From Piscinibacter sp. (GTDB lineage Bacteria > Pseudomonadota > Gammaproteobacteria > Burkholderiales > Burkholderiaceae_C), in assembly GCA_017983795.1 (NCBI GenBank), contig JAGOAS010000011.1:1-64000 (forward strand): DNA of 64,000 bases. Reading direction: 5' to 3'. Positions 7,890-18,827 of the stretch are shown here, one piece after another. Numbering within the stretch: the first letter of the stretch is position 1; every line of letters starts with the position of its first letter. The translations under genes and the position numbers were made by a program. Below the pieces are notes generated by a model that worked only from the letters and a program-made list of their open reading frames with translations, ran no database searches and was not told the DNA's origin.

Positions 7890-8789
7890 ATGTTCAAGAA
7901 CGCGCTCGTCTACCGCATCGACCAGTGGGAACCGCCCACGCAAGCCGACATCGAACGCCGCCTCGAGGCGGCGCGTTTCGCCGAATGCGCCCCCTCGCAG
8001 CCCGAGGCGGCCGGCTGGGTGGAGCCGCGCGGCGGCAAGCACGGCGCGCTGCTGGAGAGCGTCGGCGGCCAGCTCATCCTGCAGCTGTGCACCGAGAACA
8101 AGCCGGTGCCCTCGGGCGTGATCAAGCAGCGCCTCGAAGCGCAGCTCGACAAGATCGAGGCCGACACCGGCCGTCGCCCGCGCGGCAAGGCCAAGCGCGA
8201 GCTCAAGGAGCAGATCGTTCACGAGCTGCTGCCGCGCGCCTTCCCCAAGCGTTCGAGCACGCTGGTGTGGATCGACCTGGAAGCGCGCCTGGCGCTGATC
8301 GGCGCCACCGCCGGCAAGAAGACCGATGCGGTGGTGACGCGCCTGGTCGATCTGTTCGGCGGCCTGCGCCTCGCGCCGCTGCAGACCGCGCTCGCGCCGG
8401 CCACGGCGATGTCGCTCTGGCTGAGCGAGAAGGAAGCACCGCGCGGCTTCAGCGTCGACCGCGAGTGCGAGCTCAAGCAGCCCGATAGCGAGAAGGCGGC
8501 GGTGCGCTACGCGCGCCACACGCTGGACATCGACGAGGTCGGCGAGCACATCCGCCAGGGCAAGCTGCCCACGCAGCTGGCGCTGACCTGGAACAGCCGC
8601 GTCTCCTTCGTGCTCACCGACGCGCTGGCGCTGAAGAAGATCAAGCTGCTCGACGTGGTGCTGGAGAACCGCGGCCCCGCCAGCGCCGACGAAGGCTTCG
8701 ATGCCGACGTGGCGATCACCACCGGCGAGCTGCGCGGCCTGCTGCCCGACCTGATCGAGGCGCTGGGCGGGCCGCACGCGCCGGCCTGA
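7890..8789 (+). CDS. rdgC: Recombination-associated protein RdgC
   Basis: 299 residues, the usual RdgC length. It starts 'MFKNALVYRI' and shows 'ESVGGQLILQLCTENKPVPSG' in two parts, 'RRPRGKAKRELKEQIVHELLPRAF' likewise, then 'LGGP' near the end. RdgC forms a ring-shaped dimer that encircles double-stranded DNA and restrains RecA. The gene is monocistronic here, with 61 bases between it and the MoaD-like gene and a convergent hemerythrin gene after it. Confidence 0.95.
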   Translation: MFKNALVYRIDQWEPPTQADIERRLEAARFAECAPSQPEAAGWVEPRGGKHGALLESVGGQLILQLCTENKPVPSGVIKQRLEAQLDKIEADTGRRPRGKAKRELKEQIVHELLPRAFPKRSSTLVWIDLEARLALIGATAGKKTDAVVTRLVDLFGGLRLAPLQTALAPATAMSLWLSEKEAPRGFSVDRECELKQPDSEKAAVRYARHTLDIDEVGEHIRQGKLPTQLALTWNSRVSFVLTDALALKKIKLLDVVLENRGPASADEGFDADVAITTGELRGLLPDLIEALGGPHAPA

Positions 8790-8803
8790 GTCGCGGCGGC
8801 CGC

Positions 8804-9481
8804 CTACGTTCGCCGCAGCCGGACGGCGCCGCGGCTGGGCGTGACCGCCGGCGGATCGCTGGCGGGAAAGCTCTCCGCCGATGCCTCGTCGACCAGCGCG
8901 TCGAGGTGCCCGGCCGAGCCCACATCGGAATCGTCGCCGGCTTCCAGCGTGATCGCGCGGCGCAGGTGGGCGAAGCGCTGGTCGACCGGACTGGAGAACA
9001 ACGGGTCCGGGCGCGCCTCGTAGCCGGCCGCGATCAGCGCCCAGTCGGCCGGCGCTAGGCGCCGGGCGGCCAGCGGGAACAGGACCAGTTCCTCGAAGGC
9101 GATGTTGTGCCTCAGGCGCTCGGCGTACAGACGGATGTTCAAGGCCACCAGTTCGAGCGAGGCCGACTCGGCGCGCATCGCGCCTTCCATGTCGCGCAGC
9201 AGCGCCGCGCCCTGCTGCGCCAGGCGCGCGTGCTGCGCTTCCAGTTCCTCGCTCAGCTCCGCCTGCAGCCACTGGCGCTCGCGCAGCCTCGATGCGATCC
9301 GGTCTTCGAGGGGATGGTGGCTGACGTCGGGGAAGTTCGTCAGGTAGACGAGCACGTCGACGAGCAAGGCCGCGTGCGCCGCCGCGGGGTCGGGTTCGAG
9401 CGAGGGCAGGCGGTCGAGCAGGCCGATGAGCCGGGCGAGATCGCGGTGCTGGTCGGCCAGGGCATCGAGCAGCGCATGCAT
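8804..9481 (-). CDS. Hemerythrin-domain protein
   Basis: 225 residues. The four-helix bundle ligands are recognisable: 'ALADQHRDL' (first His), 'NFPDVSHHPLEDRI' (central HHxxE-type motif), 'AQHARL', and 'RHNIAFEELVLFPLAA' (last HxxxxE). After the bundle comes an acidic, serine-rich tail of about 60 residues that hemerythrins do not normally have. Such proteins hold a di-iron site that binds O2 or senses redox state. It is divergent from the lone sdhB, 116 bases apart. Confidence 0.85.
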   Translation of the reverse strand: MHALLDALADQHRDLARLIGLLDRLPSLEPDPAAAHAALLVDVLVYLTNFPDVSHHPLEDRIASRLRERQWLQAELSEELEAQHARLAQQGAALLRDMEGAMRAESASLELVALNIRLYAERLRHNIAFEELVLFPLAARRLAPADWALIAAGYEARPDPLFSSPVDQRFAHLRRAITLEAGDDSDVGSAGHLDALVDEASAESFPASDPPAVTPSRGAVRLRRT

Positions 9482-9597
9482 GCAAAAACTCTAGCAGGCA
9501 GCGTCGCGCACAAGGCCGAGTCCATGGGTGGCGCATGGCCTTGCCCGTGAGCGATCATCGACGCTGAATGGATCCGCTCCCACGCCGAGGCCGCGCC

Positions 9598-10296
9598 ATG
9601 CACAAGTTCGTCATCTATCGCTACGACCCCGAACGCGACGACAAGCCGCGCATGCAGACCCTGGCGCTGGACATCCCCGCCGGCGACCGCATGCTGCTGG
9701 ACGCCCTGATCCGGCTGAAGGAGGCCGACCCGAGCCTGAGCTTCCGCCGCTCCTGCCGCGAGGGCGTGTGCGGCTCGGATGCGATGAACATCAACGGCAA
9801 GAACGGCCTGGCCTGCATCACCAACATGCGCTCGCTGCCGCAGACCATCGTGCTCAAGCCGCTGCCCGGCCTGCCGGTGATCCGCGACCTGATCGTCGAC
9901 ATGACCGCGTTCTTCAAGCAGTACCACTCGATCGGGCCCTACCTCGTCAACGACGAGCCGCCGCCCGAGAAGGAGCGCCTGCAGTCGCCCGAGGCGCGCG
10001 ACGAGCTCAACGGCCTGTACGAATGCATCCTGTGCGGGTGCTGCTCGTCGGCCTGCCCGAGCTTCTGGTGGAATCCCGACAAGTACGTGGGCCCGGCGGG
10101 GCTGCTGCAGGCCTACCGCTTCCTGGTCGACAGCCGTGACCTCGACACCGAACGACGGCTCGACAACCTCGAGGATCCCTACCGCCTGTTCCGCTGCCGC
10201 GCGATCCTGAACTGCACCGACGTCTGTCCCAAAGGGCTGAATCCGGCGGGCGCGATCAGCAAGATCAAGTCAATGCTGGCGCGGCGTGCGGTGTGA
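9598..10296 (+). CDS. Succinate dehydrogenase/fumarate reductase iron-sulfur subunit (SdhB-like), unlinked
   Basis: 232 residues, normal for SdhB. All three clusters are present: [2Fe-2S] ligands 'CREGVCGSDAMNINGKNGL' then 'AC', the [4Fe-4S] set 'CILCGCCSSACPSFWWN', and the [3Fe-4S] set 'CRAILNCTDVCPKGLNP'. The subunit passes electrons from the flavoprotein SdhA to quinone. No sdhA, sdhC or sdhD lies within several kilobases, so this is either a displaced subunit of the main complex or a second copy. Start ATG 9598 matches the family N terminus ('FVIYRYDPERDDKP'). Confidence 0.93.
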   Translation: MHKFVIYRYDPERDDKPRMQTLALDIPAGDRMLLDALIRLKEADPSLSFRRSCREGVCGSDAMNINGKNGLACITNMRSLPQTIVLKPLPGLPVIRDLIVDMTAFFKQYHSIGPYLVNDEPPPEKERLQSPEARDELNGLYECILCGCCSSACPSFWWNPDKYVGPAGLLQAYRFLVDSRDLDTERRLDNLEDPYRLFRCRAILNCTDVCPKGLNPAGAISKIKSMLARRAV

Positions 10297-10393
10297 GGGT
10301 GGCCGGTGGGCGTGGCGATAGCGCCCTGGCGCACCTGACGGCGCGCGAGCTGCCTTCGCCGCCACAATGAGCGCCCGCTCGACGAGGACACGC

Positions 10394-11710
10394 ATGGCCT
10401 TTCACGACTCTCTCGCACGCGCCGTGGCCCTGGTGGGCGCAGCGGCGATCCGTTGGCGCCGCCTGCAAGGGCAGGTGCAGCGCACGCCGGCCGTGGGCAC
10501 GGCGCCGCAGATCCCGGCCGCGCTGGCGCAGGGCCGCATCCCGACGCTGAAGATGCCCACCGCGCAGGGCTGGGCCGCCGGGCAGATGCCGAGTGCCGCG
10601 GCCGGCCTGAAGGTCAACGCCTTCGCCGCCGGGCTGAAGCATCCGCGCTGGATCCACGTGCTGCCCAACGGCGACGTCACCGTGGCCGAGGCGCTGCAGC
10701 AGGCCAGCGGCGCACCGCGCACGCTGTTCGACCATGCGATGCGCGCCACCATGCGCCGCGCCGCCGCGCTCGGCGAGAGCCCCAACCGCATCACGCTGCT
10801 GCGCGATGCCGACGGCGACGGCGTGGCCGAGCAGCGCCACGCCCTGCTCGAGAACCTCGACCAGCCCTTCGGCATGGCGCTGCTCGGCGACACCTTCTAC
10901 GTCGGCAACACCGACGGCGTGCTGGCCTTCCCCTACACGCCGGGCGCGACGCGCATCGCCGCGCCGGGGCGCCGCCTCGCCAGCTTCAAGCCCGGCGGGC
11001 ACTGGACGCGCAGCCTGCTGGCCAGCCGCGACGGCCAGCGCCTCTACGTCGGCGTCGGCTCGCTGAGCAACATCGCCGAACACGGCTTCGAAGCCGAAGA
11101 AGGCCGCGCCTGCATCTACGAACTGGACTTGCGCACGCAGCACTGCCGCATCTTCGCCGCCGGACTGCGCAACCCCGTCGGCATGGCCTGGGAGCCGCTG
11201 ACCGGCCGGCTCTGGACCGTGGTGAACGAACGCGACGGCCTGGGCGACGAGACGCCGCCCGACTACCTCACGTCGGTGAGCGACGGCGGCTTCTACGGCT
11301 GGCCGTACTGCTACTGGGGCCAGACGGTCGACGAGCGCGTGCCGCAGGACGCCGCACTCGTCGCACGCGCGCTGACACCCGACTACGCGCTCGGCGGCCA
11401 CACCGCCTCGCTCGGCCTGTGCTGGATGCCGGCGGGCACGCTGCCCGGCTTCGACGGCGACGGCATGGTGATCGGCCAGCACGGCTCGTGGAACCGCAGC
11501 ACGCTGAGCGGCTACCGCGTCGTCTTCGTGCCCTTCGCCGATGGCCGGCCTGCCGGGCCGCCGCGCGACATCCTGTGGGGCTTTCTCGCGCCCGACGAAT
11601 CGGTCTCCTACGGCCGGCCGGTGGGTGTGGCGATCGGCCCCGACGGCCGCTCGCTGCTGGTGGCCGACGACGTCGGCGACGTGGTCTGGCGCGTCGGTGC
11701 CGCCGCGTAG
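10394..11710 (+). CDS. Sorbosone/PQQ-glucose-dehydrogenase-like beta-propeller protein
   Basis: 438 residues from ATG 10394, with an uncleaved-looking N-terminal hydrophobic stretch ('ALVGAAAIRW'). Family signatures include 'GLKHPRWIHVLPNGDV', 'RITLLRDADGDGVAE', 'GLRNPVGMAWEP', 'GGFYGWPYCYWG' and 'GQHGSWNRSTLSGYRVVFVP'. Related proteins oxidise sugars or sorbosone in the periplasm with PQQ, usually passing electrons to a cytochrome c. No PQQ-synthesis or cytochrome gene is adjacent, and use of PQQ is inferred from family only. Confidence 0.85.
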   Translation: MAFHDSLARAVALVGAAAIRWRRLQGQVQRTPAVGTAPQIPAALAQGRIPTLKMPTAQGWAAGQMPSAAAGLKVNAFAAGLKHPRWIHVLPNGDVTVAEALQQASGAPRTLFDHAMRATMRRAAALGESPNRITLLRDADGDGVAEQRHALLENLDQPFGMALLGDTFYVGNTDGVLAFPYTPGATRIAAPGRRLASFKPGGHWTRSLLASRDGQRLYVGVGSLSNIAEHGFEAEEGRACIYELDLRTQHCRIFAAGLRNPVGMAWEPLTGRLWTVVNERDGLGDETPPDYLTSVSDGGFYGWPYCYWGQTVDERVPQDAALVARALTPDYALGGHTASLGLCWMPAGTLPGFDGDGMVIGQHGSWNRSTLSGYRVVFVPFADGRPAGPPRDILWGFLAPDESVSYGRPVGVAIGPDGRSLLVADDVGDVVWRVGAAA

Positions 11711-11762
11711 GCGGGGAGAGAATCTGGGGCGGGACCAACCACCGCACACCAAGGAGCGCACC

Positions 11763-13094
11763 ATGCCCCGCACCGCACTTGCCAGCGCCTGCCTGACTCT
11801 GCTGACCAGCCTGTGCCTGCACGCGCCATCGCAGGCGCAGCAAGGCGCCAGCGCGCTGGCACCCAGGGTGGGTGAGCTGGTGGGCGGCATGTATGGCCAG
11901 CTGGACACGCTCTACAAGGACCTGCACGCCAACCCCGAGCTGGGCTTCCAGGAAGTGCGCACCGCCGCCAAGCTGGCGGCCGAGATGCGCGCCATCGGCT
12001 TCGAGGTGACGGAGAAGATCGGCAAGACCGGCCTGGTGGCGATCTACAAGAACGGCACCGGCCCGACCGTGATGGTGCGCACCGAACTCGACGCGCTGCC
12101 GATGGAAGAGAAGACCGGCCTGCCCTATGCCAGCAAGGCCAAGGCCACGGCGCTCGGCCGCGAAACCTTCGTGGCGCACAGCTGCGGCCACGACATCCAC
12201 ATGGCCAGCTGGGTGGGCACCGCGCGCACGCTGATGGCGCTGAAAGACCAGTGGCATGGCACGCTGATGTTCGTGGCCCAGCCCGCCGAAGAACTGGTGA
12301 GCGGCGCCGACGCGATGCTGGCCGACGGCCTGTTCACGCGCTTCGGCAAGCCCGACTTCGCATTTGCGCTGCACACCTCGCCGCAGCCCTACGGCACCGT
12401 GGGCTACAACGTGGGCGCGGTCACGTCCAATTCCGACGCGCTGGAGATCACCTTCAAGGGCCGCGGCGGCCACGGCTCGGCGCCCGACAAGGCGCTCGAC
12501 CCGATCGTCATCGCCGCCAAGTTCATCACCGACGTGCAGACCGTGGTCAGCCGCGAGAAGGATCCCTTCGAGTTCGGCGTGGTCACCGTGGGCGCGGTGC
12601 AGGCCGGCAGCGTGGGCAACATCATCCCCGACCAGGCGGTGCTGCGCGGCACCATCCGCAGCTACAAGCCCGAGGTGCGCGCCAAGCTGCTCGACGGCGT
12701 GCGCCGCACCGCCCGCGCTGCCGCGCTGATGGCCGGCGCGCCCGAGCCCGAGGTGACGCTGCAGCAAGGCGGCCTGGCCGTGGTGAACGCCGAGAGCGTG
12801 GTGAGCACCACCGAGGCGGTGCTGAAAGACACGCTGGGCGCCAAGAACGTGTTCCGCGTGCCGCCCATCACCGCCAGCGAAGACTTCAGCGCCTTCGTCA
12901 ACCAGGGCGTGCCGGCTATGTTCTTCTTCGTCGGCGTGAGCGAGCCGCAGCAGTTCATGGACTCCCTCAAGCCCGGCGGCAAGCCCCTGCCCTTCAATCA
13001 CAGCCCGCAATTCGCCCCGGTGCCCGAGCCGTCGATCAAGACGGGCGTGCGGGCGATGAGCATGGCGGTGTTGAACGTGATGGCGAGGAAGTGA
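11763..13094 (+). CDS. Secreted M20-family amidohydrolase
   Basis: 443 residues with a signal peptide (about 1-26, '...CLHAPSQA|QQ'). 'LDTLYKDLHANPELGFQE' is the typical opening of M20D amidohydrolases. 'AHSCGHDIHMA' and 'AQPAEE' supply metal ligands and the catalytic base, and 'GRGGHGSAPDKALDP' marks the dimerisation domain. Related enzymes cleave amino-acid amides or acylated amino acids (hippurate, IAA conjugates, N-acetyl-diaminopimelate). Export to the periplasm is unusual for the cytoplasmic biosynthetic members, so a scavenging role is more likely. It lies 52 bases after the sugar-dehydrogenase-like gene. Confidence 0.9.
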   Translation: MPRTALASACLTLLTSLCLHAPSQAQQGASALAPRVGELVGGMYGQLDTLYKDLHANPELGFQEVRTAAKLAAEMRAIGFEVTEKIGKTGLVAIYKNGTGPTVMVRTELDALPMEEKTGLPYASKAKATALGRETFVAHSCGHDIHMASWVGTARTLMALKDQWHGTLMFVAQPAEELVSGADAMLADGLFTRFGKPDFAFALHTSPQPYGTVGYNVGAVTSNSDALEITFKGRGGHGSAPDKALDPIVIAAKFITDVQTVVSREKDPFEFGVVTVGAVQAGSVGNIIPDQAVLRGTIRSYKPEVRAKLLDGVRRTARAAALMAGAPEPEVTLQQGGLAVVNAESVVSTTEAVLKDTLGAKNVFRVPPITASEDFSAFVNQGVPAMFFFVGVSEPQQFMDSLKPGGKPLPFNHSPQFAPVPEPSIKTGVRAMSMAVLNVMARK

Positions 13095-13135
13095 GGGGGC
13101 GGGCGTCGCGGCCGGTTTCCTGCCAGACTCGCCCC

Positions 13136-14389
13136 ATGCCCGACATCCCCTCCGCCCCAAGCGACGCCATCGTGATCGTCGGCGGCGGCCATGCCGCTGC
13201 CGCGCTGTGCGCCGGCTTGGCCGCGGCCGGCCTGGGCGCGCGCACCCTCCTCGTCTGCGCGGAGGCGGAGCTGCCCTACCAGCGCCCGCCGCTGTCCAAG
13301 AGCTTCCTGAAGAACGTCGACGAGACGCTGCAGCCGCATCGCGGCGAGAGCTGGTACGCCGAGCAGGGCATCACGCTGCATCGCGGCGATGCCGCTGTGG
13401 CCATCGATCGTGCGGCGCACACGCTGCAGCTGCGCTCGGGCGCGACGCTGCCCTACGCCTGGCTGGTGCTCGCCACCGGCGCCCGTGCACGCAGCTTGCC
13501 GGCGCTGCCGACGACGCTCGCCAACGTGGCGGTGCTGCGCAGCGCGGCCGATGCGCTGCGGCTGCGCGGGCAGTTGGCGGCGGCTGCGAGCGTCACCGTG
13601 CTCGGCGGCGGTTTCATCGGCCTGGAGATTGCGGCCACCGCGCGTGCGCTCGGCAAGGCGGTGCAGGTGCTGGAGGCCGCGCCGCGGCTGCTGCAGCGCT
13701 CGGTGTCGGCCGAGCTGGCCGGGCATGTGCTCGACACGCACCGCGCGGCAGGTATCGATCTGCGCCTCGGCGTGCGCGTGAGCGATTTCGAGATCGACGG
13801 CGAGCGGCTCGCGGCGCTGTCGGTCGACGGCCGGCGCACGCCGGTGGAACTGCTGGTGATGGGCATCGGCGCCGCGCCCGACACCGCGCTGGCCGAAGCG
13901 GCCGGCCTCGCCTGCGACGCGCAGGCCGGCGGCATCGTGGTCGACGCGAACCTGCGCAGCTCGGACGCGGCCATCCTCGCGATCGGCGACTGCGCCAACT
14001 TCCCCGAGCACGGCACGGCGCGCCGGCTGCGGCTCGAATCGGTGCAGAACGCCAACGACCAGGCGCGCTGCGCCGTGGCCACGCTCCTCGGCACGCCCGA
14101 GCCCTATCGTGCGCTGCCCTGGTTCTGGTCGGACCAGGGTTCGATGCGCTTGCAGATGGCCGGGCTCATGCCCGCCCCGAGTTCGCCGGACGTCACGCGC
14201 CATCGCCGCCCCGGCGCCACGCCCGCCAGCTTCTCGCTGCTGCACTACCGGGGCGAGCGGCTGGTGTGCGTGGAGAGCGTCAACGCGCCGCTCGATCACA
14301 TGGCGGCGCGCAAGCTGCTCGAAGCGGGCAGGAGCCCGGCGCCGGCGCTCGCCTGCGATCCGGCGCTGCCGCTCAAGCAGCATCTCTAG
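13136..14389 (+). CDS. FAD/NAD-dependent ferredoxin (rubredoxin)-reductase-like oxidoreductase
   Basis: 417 residues. N-terminal FAD site 'VIVGGGHAAAALCAGL', then 'LPYQRPPLSKSFL' typical of class I oxygenase ferredoxin reductases (BphA4/PdR type). A second Rossmann motif 'VTVLGGGFIGLEIAATARAL' binds NAD(P)H, and 'AILAIGDCANFP' is the FAD-ribityl site. Partners would be a ferredoxin or rubredoxin, but none is encoded nearby, nor is an oxygenase. Start ATG 13136 is 41 bases after the amidohydrolase. Confidence 0.9.
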   Translation: MPDIPSAPSDAIVIVGGGHAAAALCAGLAAAGLGARTLLVCAEAELPYQRPPLSKSFLKNVDETLQPHRGESWYAEQGITLHRGDAAVAIDRAAHTLQLRSGATLPYAWLVLATGARARSLPALPTTLANVAVLRSAADALRLRGQLAAAASVTVLGGGFIGLEIAATARALGKAVQVLEAAPRLLQRSVSAELAGHVLDTHRAAGIDLRLGVRVSDFEIDGERLAALSVDGRRTPVELLVMGIGAAPDTALAEAAGLACDAQAGGIVVDANLRSSDAAILAIGDCANFPEHGTARRLRLESVQNANDQARCAVATLLGTPEPYRALPWFWSDQGSMRLQMAGLMPAPSSPDVTRHRRPGATPASFSLLHYRGERLVCVESVNAPLDHMAARKLLEAGRSPAPALACDPALPLKQHL

Positions 14390-14407
14390 GGCGCGCGGCG
14401 CGGCCGC

Positions 14408-15148
14408 CTACCAGCGTTCCATGTAGGGCCGCAGATCCAGCTCGAAGGTCCAGGCGTCGCGCGGTTGCGCGTGCAGGTGCCAGTAGTTGTCGGCGATGTG
14501 CGCCGGATCGAGGATGCCGCCCTGCTCCTTGAGCGCGTAGCGCTCGGGGAAGCTGCTGCGGATGAACTCGGTGTCGATCGCGCCGTCGACGACGACGTGC
14601 GCGACGTGGATGTTCTTCGGCCCGAGCTCGCGCGCCATGCTCTGCGCCAGCGCGCGCAGCGCATGCTTGGCGCCCGCGAATGCGGCGAAGTGGGCCGACC
14701 CGCGCAGCGATGCGGTCGCACCCGTGAAGAGGATGGTGCCGCGGCCGCGCCCGACCATGCGCAGCGCGACTTCGCGGGCGTTGAGGAAGCCGCCGAAGCA
14801 GGCCATCTCCCAGATCTTGAAATACTTGCGCGGCGTCTCCTCGAGGATGCTGCAGGGCACGTTGGCGCCGATGTTGAACACCAGCACCTCGATGGCGCCG
14901 TGCTCGCGTTCGACGCGCTCGACCAGCGCGGCGACTTCCTCCTCCTTGCGCGCGTCGCTGCCGTAGCCGAAGGCCTGCCCGCCGGCCGCGCGGATCGCGT
15001 CGACGGCCGGCTGCAGCTTGTCCGCCGAGCGGCGCGTCAGGCACGCGATGTAGCCCTCTCGCGCGAAGCGCGCCGCGATGGCGCTGCCGGTCGAGTCTCC
15101 CGCGCCGATGACCAGCGCCACCTTGCCTGGCGTTGCCGAAGCGTTCAT
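14408..15148 (-). CDS. SDR-family oxidoreductase
   Basis: 246 residues. 'ALVIGAGDSTGSAIAARF' is a slightly modified TGxxxGxG cofactor motif and 'VFNIGANV' stands where NNAG is usual. The usual catalytic Ser-Tyr-x-x-x-Lys is partly altered: 'FAAFAGAKHAL' has Phe where the catalytic Tyr is expected, so classical dehydrogenase chemistry is uncertain. It overlaps the isomerase gene by four bases (ATGA). The pair is divergent from a TetR gene and probably controlled by it. Confidence 0.85.
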   Translation of the reverse strand: MNASATPGKVALVIGAGDSTGSAIAARFAREGYIACLTRRSADKLQPAVDAIRAAGGQAFGYGSDARKEEEVAALVERVEREHGAIEVLVFNIGANVPCSILEETPRKYFKIWEMACFGGFLNAREVALRMVGRGRGTILFTGATASLRGSAHFAAFAGAKHALRALAQSMARELGPKNIHVAHVVVDGAIDTEFIRSSFPERYALKEQGGILDPAHIADNYWHLHAQPRDAWTFELDLRPYMERW

Positions 15149-15762
15149 GTGCCTTCCTTCGAGTGGCTTGCGTGGCCCAGCGCCTCGCGCACGAAATCGA
15201 GCCGGTCCTGGCCGAAGAACATCTGCTCGCCCACGAACATCGTCGGCGCGCCGAAAACACCGCGCGCGACGGCTTCGTCGGTGGTGGCGCGCAGCTGCGC
15301 CTTCACGTCGGCGCGGCCGGCCAGCTCGAGGATCTCGGCCGGGTCGAGGCCGGCGGAGTGCAGCACCTGCGCGACCAGCGGCGCCTGGTTGAGATCCAGC
15401 CCATCGACCCACAGCGCGCGGAAGACGGCGCGCAGGTAGTCCTGCAAGCGCTCGGGACTGTGCATCTGCACGCCGACGGCTGCGCGCATCAACGTCAGCG
15501 TCATGATGGGGAAGTGCGGGTTGAACACCATCTCGACGCCGTAGCGCCGCGCATGGCGGGCCAGGTCGATCGAGGTGTAGGCGCCCTTGGCCGGCACCGC
15601 CGCCGGCGAGGCGTTGCCCGTCGCCTGGAAGACGCCGCCCAGCAGCATCGGGCGGTAGACCAGGCGGGCACCCGCGCGTTCGCACAGCGACGGCAGCTGC
15701 GTCCACGCCAGGTAGGACGCCGGGCTGCCGACATCGAAGAAGAACTCGACGCTCTTGTCCAC
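15145..15762 (-). CDS. DsbA-like 2-hydroxychromene-2-carboxylate isomerase-family protein
   Basis: 205 residues. 'EFFFDVGSPASYLAW' is the glutathione-binding N-terminal strand with the active Ser of HCCA isomerases. 'RYGVEMVFNPHFPIMTL' and 'ARGVFGAPTMFVGEQMFFGQ' (in pieces) are conserved family blocks. The enzyme class uses glutathione to isomerise 2-hydroxychromene-2-carboxylate in naphthalene breakdown, but most homologs act on unknown substrates. It is first in a two-gene operon with the SDR, facing the TetR regulator. Confidence 0.85.
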   Translation of the reverse strand: MDKSVEFFFDVGSPASYLAWTQLPSLCERAGARLVYRPMLLGGVFQATGNASPAAVPAKGAYTSIDLARHARRYGVEMVFNPHFPIMTLTLMRAAVGVQMHSPERLQDYLRAVFRALWVDGLDLNQAPLVAQVLHSAGLDPAEILELAGRADVKAQLRATTDEAVARGVFGAPTMFVGEQMFFGQDRLDFVREALGHASHSKEGT

Positions 15763-15785
15763 GCATGCCTCCTTGTTGCCTGAAC

Positions 15786-15804
15786 GTTCGTTTGCTTAAC
15801 GGAC
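15786..15804. promoter_or_regulatory. Candidate TetR operator
   Basis: Imperfect inverted repeat GTTCGTT-N5-AACGGAC (one mismatch between arms) in the 98-bp space between the isomerase/SDR operon and the divergent TetR gene. Position and symmetry fit autoregulation plus control of the operon. Confidence 0.5.
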
Positions 15805-15860
15805 GATATGTTATGGTCCGGCCGTCGTCAACAGGAAGATCCTCGGTCGAGGAACCGGCC

Positions 15861-16421
15861 ATGCGCTACGCTGCGACCCACAAGGAAGAGACCCGCGAGA
15901 AGCTGATCGAGAGCAGCCGCGCCCTCGCGAAGAAGGGCGGCTTCGAGACGACCGGCGTGGATGCGCTGATGAAGGCGATCGGGCTGACCGGCGGCGCGTT
16001 CTACAGCCACTTCCGGTCGAAGGACGAACTGTTCGCCGCCATCGTCGAGCGCGAGCTGGAGCACAGCGCCGACATGCTCGCCGGCACGCAGGATTCGCGC
16101 GCCGACCACGTGGCGAAGTGCCTGCGCGGCTACCTGAGCACCAAGCACGCGGCACAGCCCGAATCAGGCTGCGCGCTGCCCGCGCTGGGCGCGGAGATCG
16201 CGCGCGCGCAGCCGCAAGTGCGCACGGGCGTCGAACGTTCGCTCAGGAAGCTGCAACGCAGCTGGGCCGAGCGCCTCGATGGCGACGGCGACGCCGCGTG
16301 GGCCGTGATGGCGCAGTGTGTCGGCGCGCTGATGCTGGCGCGCGTCGTCGAAGGCGAGCGCACGCGCCAGGAGATCCTGGCCTCGGCGCGGCGCTCGATC
16401 CAGGGCTTGCTGCCCGAGTAG
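15861..16421 (+). CDS. TetR/AcrR-family transcriptional regulator
   Basis: 186 residues. The N-terminal helix-turn-helix is clear: 'TREKLIESSRALAKKGGFE', 'TTGVDALMKAIGLTGGAFY' and 'SHFRSKDELFAAIVERE'. The C-terminal ligand domain resembles the TetR_C group found in NemR/YxaF-like repressors ('ESGCALPALGAEIAR' includes the conserved Cys). This branch often senses electrophiles or quinones, which fits a glutathione-type isomerase and an SDR as targets. ATG 15861 follows the divergent intergenic operator. Confidence 0.92.
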   Translation: MRYAATHKEETREKLIESSRALAKKGGFETTGVDALMKAIGLTGGAFYSHFRSKDELFAAIVERELEHSADMLAGTQDSRADHVAKCLRGYLSTKHAAQPESGCALPALGAEIARAQPQVRTGVERSLRKLQRSWAERLDGDGDAAWAVMAQCVGALMLARVVEGERTRQEILASARRSIQGLLPE

Positions 16422-16469
16422 CCTCGGAACCCGAGTCCGGCCGGCCATTTGGGTTTGCGCTGATTCGGG

Positions 16470-18625
<2,156 letters not shown>

Positions 18626-18827
18626 GGGCGGCCGAGGCCGGGTCGCGGTTCTCGGCGAAGGCGCCGTCTGGCGCGTGACCGCGGGCTGCGCCGCGGCGCC
18701 CGCGGCGGCGAGTTCCTCGACGCGCTGCGCCCGCGTGGCATCGGGCGCAGCGCAACGAGCCGGCAGCGCGGATCGGCACGGGCACTAAACTGGCGCCTGC
18801 CCTCACCGACTCCGAGAGTTTTCCGAC

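Noticed and set aside
18680-18704. GC-rich hairpin before ilvD as a terminator of pobA
   Set aside because: Perfect 7-bp stem but no T-run follows, so intrinsic termination is not supported.
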